In this document: positions 10,126 to 22,227 of the stretch, piece after piece
Numbering within the stretch: position 1 is the stretch's first letter
How the letters are laid out: each line of letters starts with the position of its first letter
NCBI GenBank assembly: GCA_026874595.1
Contig: CM049310.1
Span: 48,061,058 to 48,125,057, forward strand
Origin: Sipunculus nudus
Lineage: Eukaryota > Annelida > Sipuncula > Golfingiida > Sipunculidae
Direction: 5' to 3'
Length of the DNA: 64,000 bases
Made by a program: the position numbers and the translations under genes
Notes under the pieces: model-generated
What the model was told of the DNA's origin: nothing
The model's database searches: none
The model's input: only the letters and a program-made list of their open reading frames with translations

Positions 10126-11099
10126 AATATCTAAAAAAATCAACACACAAATGCACAATCATGTGTGCACGAATAAACCAGAGACCATGCAGGGCGCAAT
10201 AAAATAACACGGTTTGGGAGCATTCCACAATAAGGACTGTCCGGTTTGCGGAGGCTTGCATTCCTAAGAATGCATAGTTCTAGTATATCATGTTTCCTTT
10301 TTGTTTAAAAATCAAGAATATGTTTTATTAAAATAACATTTACATATTAAGCAGAAGCAGGGCAGTAGTTTAATCAACCAATAACAGTTTAAGAATACAA
10401 GTTCCATAAAAACTAGTTAAAATGGTTGCACAGATTAGAAAACTTGTTGAAATGTATTAAAGGGCAATATAAGTTCCTCCTGTTACGCCCAGTTACTAAA
10501 ACAGCTAGCGATATTTGTCAGACTGGGCTGTTGTACCAATGAACTGGCCCATCTACAGATCTGCAAATGGGGAGCCGATTAACGGAAGCAGTTCCATGCA
10601 CTTTCTGTCCCATCTGCAGATTGGCTTGGCCGCATTACCGATTTTAGTTTTTGCGTGTTTTACGTTTTTTACCTTTTGTTACTTAATGATTTTTGTGCTC
10701 AGACAAACATTTCCCTCTACTCGATTTTTTATTGAAACATAAATCACTATCACAGCTTTACATTACTAATTTTGCCATCAAAATTGCCACATGGATGTGA
10801 TTTCAATGTTACCAAACACTTTTTATACACAAAATTCATTTGATCGACTCAGTGACGAGACTACATTGCCTGCATGTGATGTTAAGATATTTAATAAGGT
10901 TCATTAGTTAGCTGAATGGTTTGTTAGGTTATAACTTCTGTTGCATAATGGTTTCTCCCACTATCGTCACGAAAGCGGCCACTACCTTTAGATTCAAAGG
11001 GCTCTAGTGACGATATCATCAGGGGAAAAACTCGCGAAAACACCTACAAATCTGCTAGTTGTATGGCAGAAGCGTACAACAGAAAGAAAAGAAATAAAG
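10126..11099. other. Intergenic, no gene recognised
   Basis: Contains one copy (about 10195-10275) of a dispersed tail CGGAGGCTTGCATTCCTAA, seen again near 14096 and inverted near 36222. A 75-codon open frame at 10515-10742 has no recognisable product. Confidence 0.5.
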
Positions 11100-11990
11100 T
11101 GTGTGTTTGTTATCGGTGAAATTGTTTCTCCAAAACTGGAACGGTAATTCCACTGATCTCCCACGGCTCCCATGCAACTACTAACAGTAAAAAGGCAACA
11201 AAGTCAAATCCTGTTCTGCGGTGACTCCGCATGGCATTTTTATGGTAAAATACAGGTCTGTGGACTTGATGGTATGCATAGGGCCATTTCAACCCGATCC
11301 GGAAAGAGATCTTTCGCTGAGAGAGGCTGCACGCATGGAACATTCAAACACCAATTTTCGTAGAGTTCATGTAAGTGCACTAGTGGTTGTAAGACCTCTA
11401 AAAGATACTCTTGTTGTGACAATGGAAAACCGTGTAGCACACACTGCCACTGCAAACACTCGTGCACTATTAATAGGACGGAGGCACTGCCCGACAGACC
11501 TAAATCATGCACTGACAGAACGTGAAGTGAGGACTTTATCGCGTCCAAATGGTTGGCTGCAAGATACGCACATCAGAGAAGCGTGCATGGTCCCACAGGC
11601 ACTCGTTTCCAGCACTAAAATGGCTTAGAATTTAGAAACCGTAAACACATTGAGTATGGGCGATATACCAGTAATAAAATTGTATTACTTGTATATCGCC
11701 CATACTTAATGTGTTAACGGTTTCTAAGACATTTTAGTGCTGGAAACGAGTGCCTGGGCATGGTCCTACAAAGTGATCATCTTGGTGTGGAGTGGCTATA
11801 AGATCCTGTACTCAAACAGAACCTGTCCTGGGACAATCCAGCTGTGGTCTTTGTCTAAAATTTGCAAGTCATTAAAAATCATTGGGTCACCATATCCAAC
11901 ATTGGACAGCCCACAAACTGTATCGCCGTCTATGATCCCCTGGTAACCCTCAGAAGAAACTAAAGTTCTAATCCGAAACTTCATCAGCAG
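11100..11990 (-). pseudogene. Unidentified coding-like remnant, interrupted by a foldback element
   Basis: Several open frames crowd here on both strands with more balanced base composition than the flanks. Reading the minus strand, the frame at 11984-11796 looks protein-like and a further open stretch continues beyond the insertion at 11594-11757. I do not recognise the family. It may be an old transposon coding region; the reading strand is a guess. Confidence 0.25.
11594..11757. mobile_element. Palindromic foldback MITE (about 164 bp)
   Basis: Two arms of about 75 bp are near-perfect inverted copies, meeting at a small central palindrome around 11680. The outer ends read AGGCACTCGTTTCC and its complement. 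It is flanked by the direct repeat GCATGGTCC at 11585-11593 and 11758-11766, and similarity extends 3 bp further. A 9-bp duplication with long inverted repeats suggests a Mutator-like or foldback element. Confidence 0.7.
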
Positions 11991-14900
11991 TCAACATCCT
12001 ATAGGATGCTTGTGATGAAAGTCCACAGACAAACGAATGCAACGGGGCGTTTTTCCTGTAATTTTTGTCAACTAGACACTTCTCTCAGGCAATGGTCCCT
12101 ACATTTACCCGCGGCATCATCTGTCTGATCATCTGAAAAAAGGTTTACTAGCTGAATTTGAGAGAGTTTTTCGCATGAAATATGATTAAAAATGATAGTA
12201 AAAAGGGTATGGTAACAATGAGGTCACATTTATGTGGTAATGTAGTGATAGGGGTAGTATTTTTCAATTATTAAATATTAGATACTATTTTTTGCAACAT
12301 ATATTATTTTCCTATAGTTTAAAGTGCATGGTATCATTACTAGCGACAACTACAATCGGTTATTTGGCCAAGCACATCCGCATACGGGCGAGATAGGCAA
12401 ACGTGCTCACACATACACACATATACTTACACGTACAATTTTATGTATATACTTACAAAGACGTATATTTTTTATATAATAAATACTCTTATACATAGGC
12501 ATGAAAGTAGAGACCGAGGTGCATATGTTCATCGTCCTGGCTGGGAATCCGCATGGATTTTCAATCTCGTCTTGGTGAGTATGCAAAACTGGTATTTAAT
12601 ACATACCATTTAAATTTAAGAATGTATTTAAATTGTCCATTTTACAAAAGGTTCAACTAAATATTTTTTTTGTCCAACGCATGCATGGTTCATTAGCTAG
12701 AGGTTTTTTTTTGTTGCGAAACATGAAAATTCACAAAAAATATCCCATTAATAAATCGCTTTTTGTTTGAAATATGTTGCAAGTAAAATAATTTAATTAT
12801 GAATTCGATTTGAACATCACACATTTTAATATTAAAGCTGTATTGCAGTGCTGAAACTCTAGGTTTATAAAAAAATGTATCATTCTTTACATAAACAAGT
12901 ATCAAAATTGATTTAAAAAGTATAGGAAAAGTATCAATTCACGACAACTTACAAGATATGCAAGCATTTGTTACTTTGTGTTTTTTCCCCGAAATGATGT
13001 GTACAGTGTTGTGTGGAGTTTCTGACATTTCAGCATCTGGCAATTTTGTCATTAAGCCACTGACATCTCCGCATAAACTCCACCTAACAGAGAACACACA
13101 TTCCTGCAAAAACACTGGGAATGCAAATTTTCAGTTCCGATTATAACTCATTTAATCTACCGATATAGCACTGGAAAAAAAATATATATATAAAACAGTA
13201 TTAACACCAGATGAAAGTACAAAAAAAGTATAAAAAGTAGCTTTCTGAAAAAAAAGTTTAATACTTTTAAAAGGTGTAAAATGGCAGCACTGATAGCGAT
13301 ACAATAAAAATGGATGGCCACTAAACAAATTACAATGGGTATAATTAAACTGCCTTCCAGTTATCATTGATGTGTAACGGGTTTTGAAGATTAATCTAAT
13401 ATATCGTGTTCAGATCAACCGAAAGATGTCGCTTCTAGACAATTCCCCCGATTTCCAGTCAATACAATATCACAGCCTGTTACCAAAGACTCTCGTTCGT
13501 TTCGAACAAAGTTTTTCTAGGTGGGTGCTACATTTAATATTATAATATTATATAATTATTTTTGTTACCAAAATAAGTGTATGGTTTATCCATAGACTGC
13601 AGATTAAGATGTTTGTTTGTGCTTTTTGATTGCGTGAACCATGTCGTGAACAATCACACACACGAATAATGACGAACGCGTTCCCTCCTGGCCAAGGCAA
13701 TAAACGTAAAAAAATGTGTTCGACAGCAGATATGGATAAAGTCTCCTTGGGGTTGACCAGGTACAAACAGGTGGCCCTGGCATTTACAAGATTAAGATGT
13801 AAGTTTCACTGTCAAAGATAGTTCTGATCACCCTAGTCGTCAGGTGAAGTGATGTTGATTTCAGGTGAAGTGATGTTGATTTCATGAGTGACACTTGCTC
13901 TTACCTAGTGATTATCACGTGTGTTTGTGTGTTTGTTCACACAGAACTCACGAAATCATGAACGGAATCTCATGACATTTTGCAAGGTATTTCGGGAACG
14001 ACCCAATGAAGAATCGATTAGAACCTAAGAGTATGGGCCGATAAGCGAAAGCAAACACGCTTTATGGAGCATCCAACAATAACGACCCCCACATGGCGGA
14101 GGCTTGCATTCCTAAATAATGACATCTCTGCGTGTGTATACCCATTCGTTGATGTTCGATTGTGCAAAAATGCAATCGATTTAATCGATTATGAATGAGA
14201 ACGACTAGTATTCTATATACGATTGGTTAATTGCACACCACTAATATTTATAACATATTATATTCCAAAGTATCCCTCAGCGATTTTTTTAAGGATATTT
14301 TCACATACATAAAGGTTTTCTTCTTTTAAGTACTAGACGGATGTTTGGGTGTTTCATTCGTTCCCATAAAACACGTACATATACTCTGACCAGCTCCTAT
14401 GTCATGTTCCATATACTGAACCCATGCCATGTTTGGCTGTATCAAGATTCCAAGCACTTTATTAGTCAAAGAAACCTGAATGTCACTACCTCGCATATTT
14501 ATGATACATAGCATCCTATATTTTAACCGTTTTTGCATGGTCTGTTGCTTCCCTTGCCGTACAAGTTGTATATGGCATTCGTATAAACTAACGAACTTGT
14601 CAGTTCTGATTATAACTCATTTAATCTTCCGAGTTACCACTTGATAGCCCAAAAAAGTATAAAACAGTATTAACACCAGATGAAAATACAAAAAAAATGT
14701 ATAAAAGTAGTTTTTCTGAAAAAAATATTAGAACTAGACGGGTGTTTGGGAGTTTTATTCTATCACATAAAAAACGTATATTCTCTGACCACCTCCTATG
14801 CCATGCTCCAAATACGGACCTTATGCATTAATTTTACATCACTTGATCCATCAGGTACGTATGTGTAAATAGTGTATATATACATATATATCCCTTAACA

Positions 14901-16488
14901 GCAAGCAGCATTTGAATACAGCTGGCCCTTACAGCTCTTTGAAAGGGTATCTATTTCCTTGGTGTCACTAAGAGATTTGGTAACTTCTTTAAAATTCATT
15001 GTTTGTTTGTATGAATTCATACAGACTCAATTTTTTTACTAATGTATGGATTTTGCTTAATATACTTATCATCTATGACATTTTATCTGTTTTTCAGACA
15101 CGTAGCATCAAATATAACTGTGGTCATTTTACTAATGATTATTTTGAGAATAACAACTGAAATTCAGGTTGGACTTAAAACTCTGCTATCATATATCTAA
15201 CTCTGCATAGTAAAACTGATGCAGACCATGCCTGCCAGGTTGATCGAATAAAGATCACATAAAGTCACAGGAAATAGAGTTACAATTTTACGAAGGAAAT
15301 AGGCCATACGCTCACAGCAAAATCAATGAAAATAAAGTCAAAATTTGAGTATGGTTTACATTCAATTCTTATTTTTTTTCATATGTAGCACTTTTGTTAG
15401 ATTTGCTAAGTTTTGAAAATTTAAAGGTATTTTTTTTTAAATAAAACATGCATAATTACATGAGAAATCGCTTCATATACTTAGGGACTTTCCCTTGACA
15501 TACTCAGAACTCAGAAGATTTTTCAATTATAAAATAATAAGTTATTAAATAAATGGCGTTTTGATGAAACTTGCCCTTAGATAAATGATACCTTACATTC
15601 ATTTTTGTTAATTATAAAATACTTTTGACCTTAAATAAAGCGTGTAAAATCATTGAAACTATTTGTATTAGAGCAGTAGTGATCTTGTTCAAATCTGCAT
15701 GCACACTCAGCATTCAGTCAAATAGAAATAATAACAATAATAATAATAATAATAATAATAATGATAATAATAATAATAATAATATACAGCATTTTTAAAG
15801 ATCCCTATTCATATTCTAAAAACATGCTTAATATACAATACATAAAAAAATTATCTACTAAAAAACAAACTACCATAAGAAAATATATCATCAATTAAAA
15901 TAAGCTTGTTTAAATGATAAGTTTTTTAATAGCAAAAAGTGTTCGTCTGTAATGGGAGTAGGAAGTCCATTCTATAAAGAAGTAGCTTTAGTTCTAAAGG
16001 ATCGGTTTTCATATGTAATCGGCCTTTACTTAGGAACTTTTAACTATACACAAGAGGCTCATCACTCAAACTCATCGGTCGTTCATGAAGTTCAGAACTT
16101 GAAGTATAAGGAGGACGCCAGCTCCAGTCCGGTATGAAAAAAATATCTGTTAGGTAAATACTGATGCACATATATTGGAAATCTCGGCCAACATTTGGAC
16201 TGTTGCATGAAACAATTTAAACAAGTTAACTCATTCTACTGAATTTTTTTTGCCTTTAGCTCTGCCATTATAACCCCTATATGTAATGTTGTTTGCTGTC
16301 TTTCACCGTGCAAGCTGTTTTGATCAATTATAGGAAGAGATTCATTGTAACCATAGTAATTTTATAAACTTCTAAACATTGTTACTTAAGCGTTACGTAT
16401 AGGTGAACATTTAACCTTAATGGCAGATTAACAAAAAAATCAAAGCACTTCCCAAAATAAACATTTTCTTACATTTTGTTTGAGATGA
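11991..16488. other. AT-rich intergenic region with dispersed direct repeats
   Basis: No gene recognised. Segment 13131-13250 recurs with divergence at about 14601-14730 (shared GATTATAACTCATTTAATCT and AAACAGTATTAACACCAGAT), and 14334-14430 recurs at about 14733-14830. A (TAA)n microsatellite lies at 15728-15782. The 61-codon frame at 15952-16137 ends near a GT and could be an orphan exon, but nothing supports it. Confidence 0.45.
15728..15782. repeat. (TAA)n microsatellite
   Basis: Trinucleotide AAT/TAA repeats with single interruptions. Confidence 0.95.
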
Positions 16489-16493
16489 AGACT

Positions 16494-17599
16494 CAGGGGC
16501 GTAGCCAGGATTGAGGGAGAGCAGGGGGCCATGATCAGTGGCGGATCCAGAAATTCGAAAATGGGGGGGTGGGGGGGGGGGGTGCTTATATGCATGTATG
16601 GGTACTATGAAAACTGTTAAATATTCGTGTATATGTATGTTTATAGTTATATTATATTATATATAATTATTATTATTATTATTATAACTAAAAAATATAT
16701 ATTTCAGTGTATGATTTTTTTTTATTTTCAATTATGAACCATGGTTTCATTAAGGTTAGTGACAGGTACATGGGAAGGGTATGCCCCTCCCATATTTAGA
16801 ATTTTTTTAATATGCAATGTAAAGAGGACGTTTTAAGACAATTTAAAAAAATGAGGAATTCCTGTTCCTGAAAAACTGTCCCATCCCTTATGTCTTTGCG
16901 TTAGGTAGTCAAACTGTAGAGAGAGGTTCAATATTTACTACTTATATTTCTTCAAAATTAGTATATAAATACCCAATCTTTTTTTTTTACATGTTAAAGT
17001 TTATTGCGCAAAGGCGCATTAACGTTTATTACTTGCAAAATATTATTTTTTAATGTAATTCTCGGAGTGAAATAACTGATATGTTTAAGTCTCGTGTTAG
17101 GCCAAATAAAAGGTTTGGTTCTCAGGCACATTTTTTTTCAGAAATCAGTGCGGCGGGCGATATTTTATTTTTCTGATGTTTTGAAAAAAATGTCATATGA
17201 TCATATGAAAGCATGACAATAACAGAGTTTTATGCTAAACAGGTCAAAGCACTGCCTAGCAAAGGAAATCTTATTAAAATTGTATTATTTTATCTTCTTG
17301 AAAGAAGAAACTTTGTTTGTACCTGAAGAGTGAGCCGGCTTGAATGCTGCTCTCACGAAACAGATCTGTTGCACAGACTGATGAAGTCAAACTAACCGTA
17401 CTTTATTAATTTATAAATCTCCCATACGGTAGAGCACTATTACCGCGATGTATTGGTTTCACGCTATGTGAAAAATACAATATATATATATATATTAGTA
17501 ATAGCTTAAGTGAAATTCCGAAAGGAAGGCTTATATTGCATGTGACCAAGGGGGGGGGGGGGGGCATGGCCCCCTGCGGCCCCACTGGCTACGCCCCTG
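16494..17599. mobile_element. 1.1 kb non-autonomous DNA transposon with perfect 15-bp TIRs
   Basis: Ends are CAGGGGCGTAGCCAG (16494-16508) and its exact complement (17585-17599); imperfect similarity extends inward to about 40 bp. The 5-bp direct repeat AGACT flanks both sides (16489-16493 and 17600-17604). The interior is AT-rich with G and C homopolymers near both ends and no transposase. The superfamily is unclear: the ends look hAT-like but the visible duplication is 5 bp, not 8. Confidence 0.75.
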
Positions 17600-17604
17600 A
17601 GACT

Positions 17605-19339
17605 ACAAGGGGAAAACCTCCATTTTTGTTTAAAAGAACTAAAGCATTGAAAAGTAAAAGCATTGTCATCTCTTATTATTAAATACTGGAAAAATTCACC
17701 AAAGGAGTCTAGAAGGCTTTTATATATAACCCTAATTTAAAACCTTATTATGGAATGTATATCTCAGTCTTGTTTAAGATTATTGTTTGTCAAGAAAATT
17801 ATTTTCAGTCCGACATGGATATAGACTTATAATGAGAACTCACCTACGACACCGAAAGTGTTTCGTAACTCTTTATACTAACACATACTAACAAAAAAAA
17901 AACAGCGCATTTTTTTGTGAATAAGAGTTACTGGTGACTCAGTGTGATTTCATATTCACAAATTCGGTGCCTACACACAGCAGACATGCACAGGGACTCG
18001 TTAAAACCTCATTAATTAAGACTGCAAGTGGTGGCCAGATCGGTGTGAATGGATAAATCATCCGACTCATGCAAGAAAAACGGGTTCTGTGCTGCTCTTG
18101 GCAAGTAACAAGTGACGCTAATTAGCTTGATGTGTAATCATAGTGGGGTCCTGATCTGCCGACTAGATGTTGGAAAAGCTGCAGATTAGAGAATCAAGCT
18201 TGACCCAAAACACATTTGGTCTCAAATTCACACTCCATGTTAATGGTTCTGTTGAACTCAATAATCCTGTAGTTGCTTAAAAAAATGTAAACTTCAATTT
18301 ATGATTTAAAATCACTATAGCCAAGATTAAATATGATGTATCAGCATAGGTTCCAACCTGGTGCCTGGTTCAAATAGCATCAGTAAAATGGCAGGTTTGT
18401 GTAAAGAAATTGCATTCAGTTTTTGTATTGTGATAAAAAAATGATCTAAAAAGCCAGCAAGTCTCCTTAATCACCTCATTTTAGGAACTTCTTATAACGT
18501 ATATGTGTATGTGTGTGTGTACAATATTAATTGGTATATTGGTATATCATAGTATGCTGAATCGCACATTACATATAGAAACAACCTTTTCAAATATCCA
18601 TATGTTTCAATGTTTTTTTTTTCAAACTGGCATATATGACTGAACCAAGCTGATTTGGTAAAAATTCTTTTGTAAAGTTAGACATCGAAATGGGTTAGGA
18701 TTAGATAAAGCCTGAAATAGAAAGCCGCTGCTGTGTCTACAGACATGCGTCAGGTCATTAATAACAAATTTTCATGTATAGGCTTGATAGACCTAAAGGT
18801 ATAAGGTCAGTCCAGTAAAGTCTGGATGCCTGTTACTTGGTACCAAAATGGTTTAACACAGAGAAAGGAATAAGTACCTATTACGGCCATATTAATTTTG
18901 ACTTTCGGGGTCAAATTCGTGAAAGTGGGGACTGGGCTTTATGCCACGGGAGTATTATGCACCATTTGTGGTGCCTTTGTTAACTTTCCCTATACTTTTA
19001 ATTTTACCATTCAACTATACTTCAATTTAGGTTCTCAACTATAACAAAAGCAATATCTTGGATACTAAATATCTCAAGTCTATTAATCATCTGTAATTTC
19101 ATGATCATAATACGCGGACTAGTGTATGCCTGTATGAAATATCAAATAAAAAGGGCAGTCACACATGTATGGCCATACACAAACTTATCTTTGCCAGTTC
19201 TGAAGGAAATGCAGCCATCGATGCGTGTATGCGAGTGTGTGTTTTTACCACTTATTATTTACCATTTCAGCTATGATGTAATATGTTGAAATCATATATA
19301 CACTAATAACTGTAAAATATAGATTTCTGTTCACCTCTT
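17605..19339. other. Intergenic, no feature recognised
   Basis: Read on both strands; no gene, clear inverted repeat or transposon domain was found. Confidence 0.5.
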
Positions 19340-19602
19340 GCATCATGGCTTGTGAATAATGTCTCTTTAGTTTTTTCAAAGTCAGTAACTCATGCAAGCC
19401 TTGACAAATATCGTCATTGGCCCATTGCATGCATGTCATGATGATTGTCGCAAAATAATAAGTATTTATATATACAACCGCTGTCCCTATATCCATGCAC
19501 GGAGCGGGAACTCGCAACTACCAATTCTGAAACGTCTGAGATTACACTGGGCTTTCTCTTCATGGGATGTCATTTTGGTTGTCGTCCTTTTAAAGCCTTG
19601 CA
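19340..19602 (+). promoter_or_regulatory. Copy B upstream region, conserved with copy A
   Basis: Aligns to 1-272. The TATA-like TATTTATATATA is at 19463-19474, in the same relative place as in copy A. Conservation of non-coding blocks across the duplication suggests a retained promoter. Confidence 0.5.
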
Positions 19603-19806
19603 ATGTTTTATAGAATAATGGCAGTTCTAGCGGTTTTGTGGACGACCTCGGGTGGATTTAAGGATTACCAGCACCTGATTCCAAATGGAAAGCGGGTCCC
19701 CCACCCCTGCAAGCCGAACTATATTTGGCACGGAGTAGGTCACCTGAACGTGGAAGGGGGAGGCGCCAGGAACCCATTTGGACTTGATTTTCATGAAAAT
19801 GGCAAG
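19603..19806 (+). CDS. Copy B exon 1: signal peptide and first half of temptin-like domain
   Basis: 204 nt, phase 0 end, same start context (CAATGTTTTATAGAAT) as copy A. The donor GTAAAC is followed by AC, AT and AG repeats. Confidence 0.9.
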
Positions 19807-19863
19807 GTAAACATACACACACGCACACACCCTAACACACATAGACACCCACCCATATATATT

Positions 19864-19917
<54 letters not shown>

Positions 19918-22178
19918 CAAGTGAGAGATTGAGCAGCTGAATAACATAGATTTTTTACCTCTTTTAATACTTGCAGCGATACAATTCACGAGTTCCACAA
20001 ATACTGCACATGGCCCAAAATAATGTTTAAGCGCCATTCTAAATTCAAAAACTCAGTTTAATGCTGGCAGTTGTAAACGCACCCACACTTAATTTTACTA
20101 TTTAGACTAAGTTATTCACTAATATAAACACTTAAAGGGGCCCAATCACCTATAAAGCATGTTGAGTTAACACGAAAAATAGCTTCTTCCCTTTAAAATA
20201 AATCTGAACCTGCCAAAATATTGCCTTGAAACCATTTGCTTACTCCTGTAAACGAGTGTTAAAAACAGTTAACCGGGCGCGATCTCAGGTGTCAACATAA
20301 ACACAGTGCGCCGGGCCTCGCGGAGCCACAACACGTGCCAATCAGGAGATACCCTGACTGACTTGGCTAAAAAATGTAATACATGTTCCCCCTGGCTGAA
20401 AAACCGCGTGTTGCTTCTCTTAATCGGATCTCCGGTCACGCGTCCTTGTTATGGTAAACAAAGAGTGTTTACCAACACGCAGGGTATAACAATGTGTTAA
20501 ACCGTCGTATGCGAGGAAATGAGATTGTTTGCTGGAATGGTTTTGCTGGGAAACTTTTGTATAAAGCAAAATTGAATTGATAGTGTGAAAGAATACGAAT
20601 AATATTGCTCCTGATTATGTCCATTTAAATGTATTGCAACTTATTTAAAGCAGGTCCAAAGGATAGGAATCAATGCAAGGGTTTTTATATATTTTCAAAA
20701 ACTTATTAAAATTTATATAAAACTATAAAATATTTTTGATAAATGATTGATCCGGCCATGCATAATGTGGCTTATTATGTGAACATTATTTTCTAAAGGT
20801 TCGGAATTTGTCTTTTGTCTTTTGAAGAATATAGATTATCATCCAGCCACTTTCTAATTGTCCAGAACTGTTAAAACAATAGTTGACTGTAACATGTACG
20901 TTAACAATCTGCATGGTCTGTTCTGCATCTGAACAACTAAAGACAGTGCTCTTTTTCCATCAGCGCAATATCTATACCATAAGTATCTTTTGTAAAATTA
21001 TAGAGCTTGTAACGAAACGATAGATTTCCGCTCGGCAGTTGCCTAGGGCGGGGACGTCAGAGGGGCACAGTACTGACGTCCCAGCCCTAGGCGGAGCATT
21101 TGGAAGAAAAATTGGCAAAAAAGCCTTTAAAGCAATATTGTATTTTGCTTTCATTGTTTTCTACGAAGCAGCTCTGTTTAAAATTCAGTTATCTTTTCTG
21201 AAGGGACAGAAATAGGATCGGCTGCAAGTAGGAGGCGCGGTCAAAGCTAAGTGCGGAATAAAAGATGGTTTTAGAATATCGGGCACATTTCTGCTAGTAA
21301 ATTTGACACAGTGATTGAACGACATAGAATTGTTATATGTTTTCTTTTAGAAATGGGACACCACTCTGTGTCGGAAGGACTCGGACGGGGATGGTAAGAC
21401 GAACGGTGAAGAACTGGGCGATCCCGACTGTACATGGTCGCAAGGACAAGTGCCCACACTCACAACGGGCATCAGTCACCCGGGTAAAGATATAGACTCA
21501 TGCAGTTCATTAATGAGAGCTATACTATAAAGGTATTCATGTGAAAACGTTGTATACTCTTTATGTGTCCTAGAGATGCACATATTAATGCGTACATGCA
21601 TGGATTGATTTAAGTTTGAATGCATATAAGTATATACAGCCGTTCGCATATATTACAACTGTGTGACACTGTATAATAGCTTCCCATAAAAGTTTCTCAA
21701 TATTGCATTCTTTTCAGTCCAAGAACCTCTTACGAAGACCTTTGACGGCTGTTGCCCCTTCGGAATTGATGTACACAGGTAGACTGGCCCAGTTGATGCA
21801 TTTCATTACACTAACAGAGCCTTCACACTCGCTCTTGCTGTTTCGCAAAGCTTTGAACAGGTACTGCCAACACGAAGCAAATAATATACATAACGGCTGA
21901 CTGGCCGGTAGTACAAGTACACAGGCTGAATTTACCTACATTTGACTAAATATGGCGTTTTGATGTAGTGGTTATAGGCCATTGGCTGTATCATCTGCCT
22001 GCATGGGTTGTTATATTCTCGAGGTGACCCAGAAAGCTAGAGGAATGAACAGGATCGAAATAAGAAACCTTACATTTATTACCTGTCCCGTGTAGAGGCA
22101 TATATATATATATATATATATAAATTAAACCTATCCCTGAATGATTAATTAATATGTGCATCACCAGGATACATATAA

Positions 22179-22227
<49 letters not shown>

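Noticed and set aside
18000-18200. Possible further tRNA-like SINE head
   Set aside because: Box-like phrases are weak (GGGTTCTGTGC) and no second copy was found in the window.
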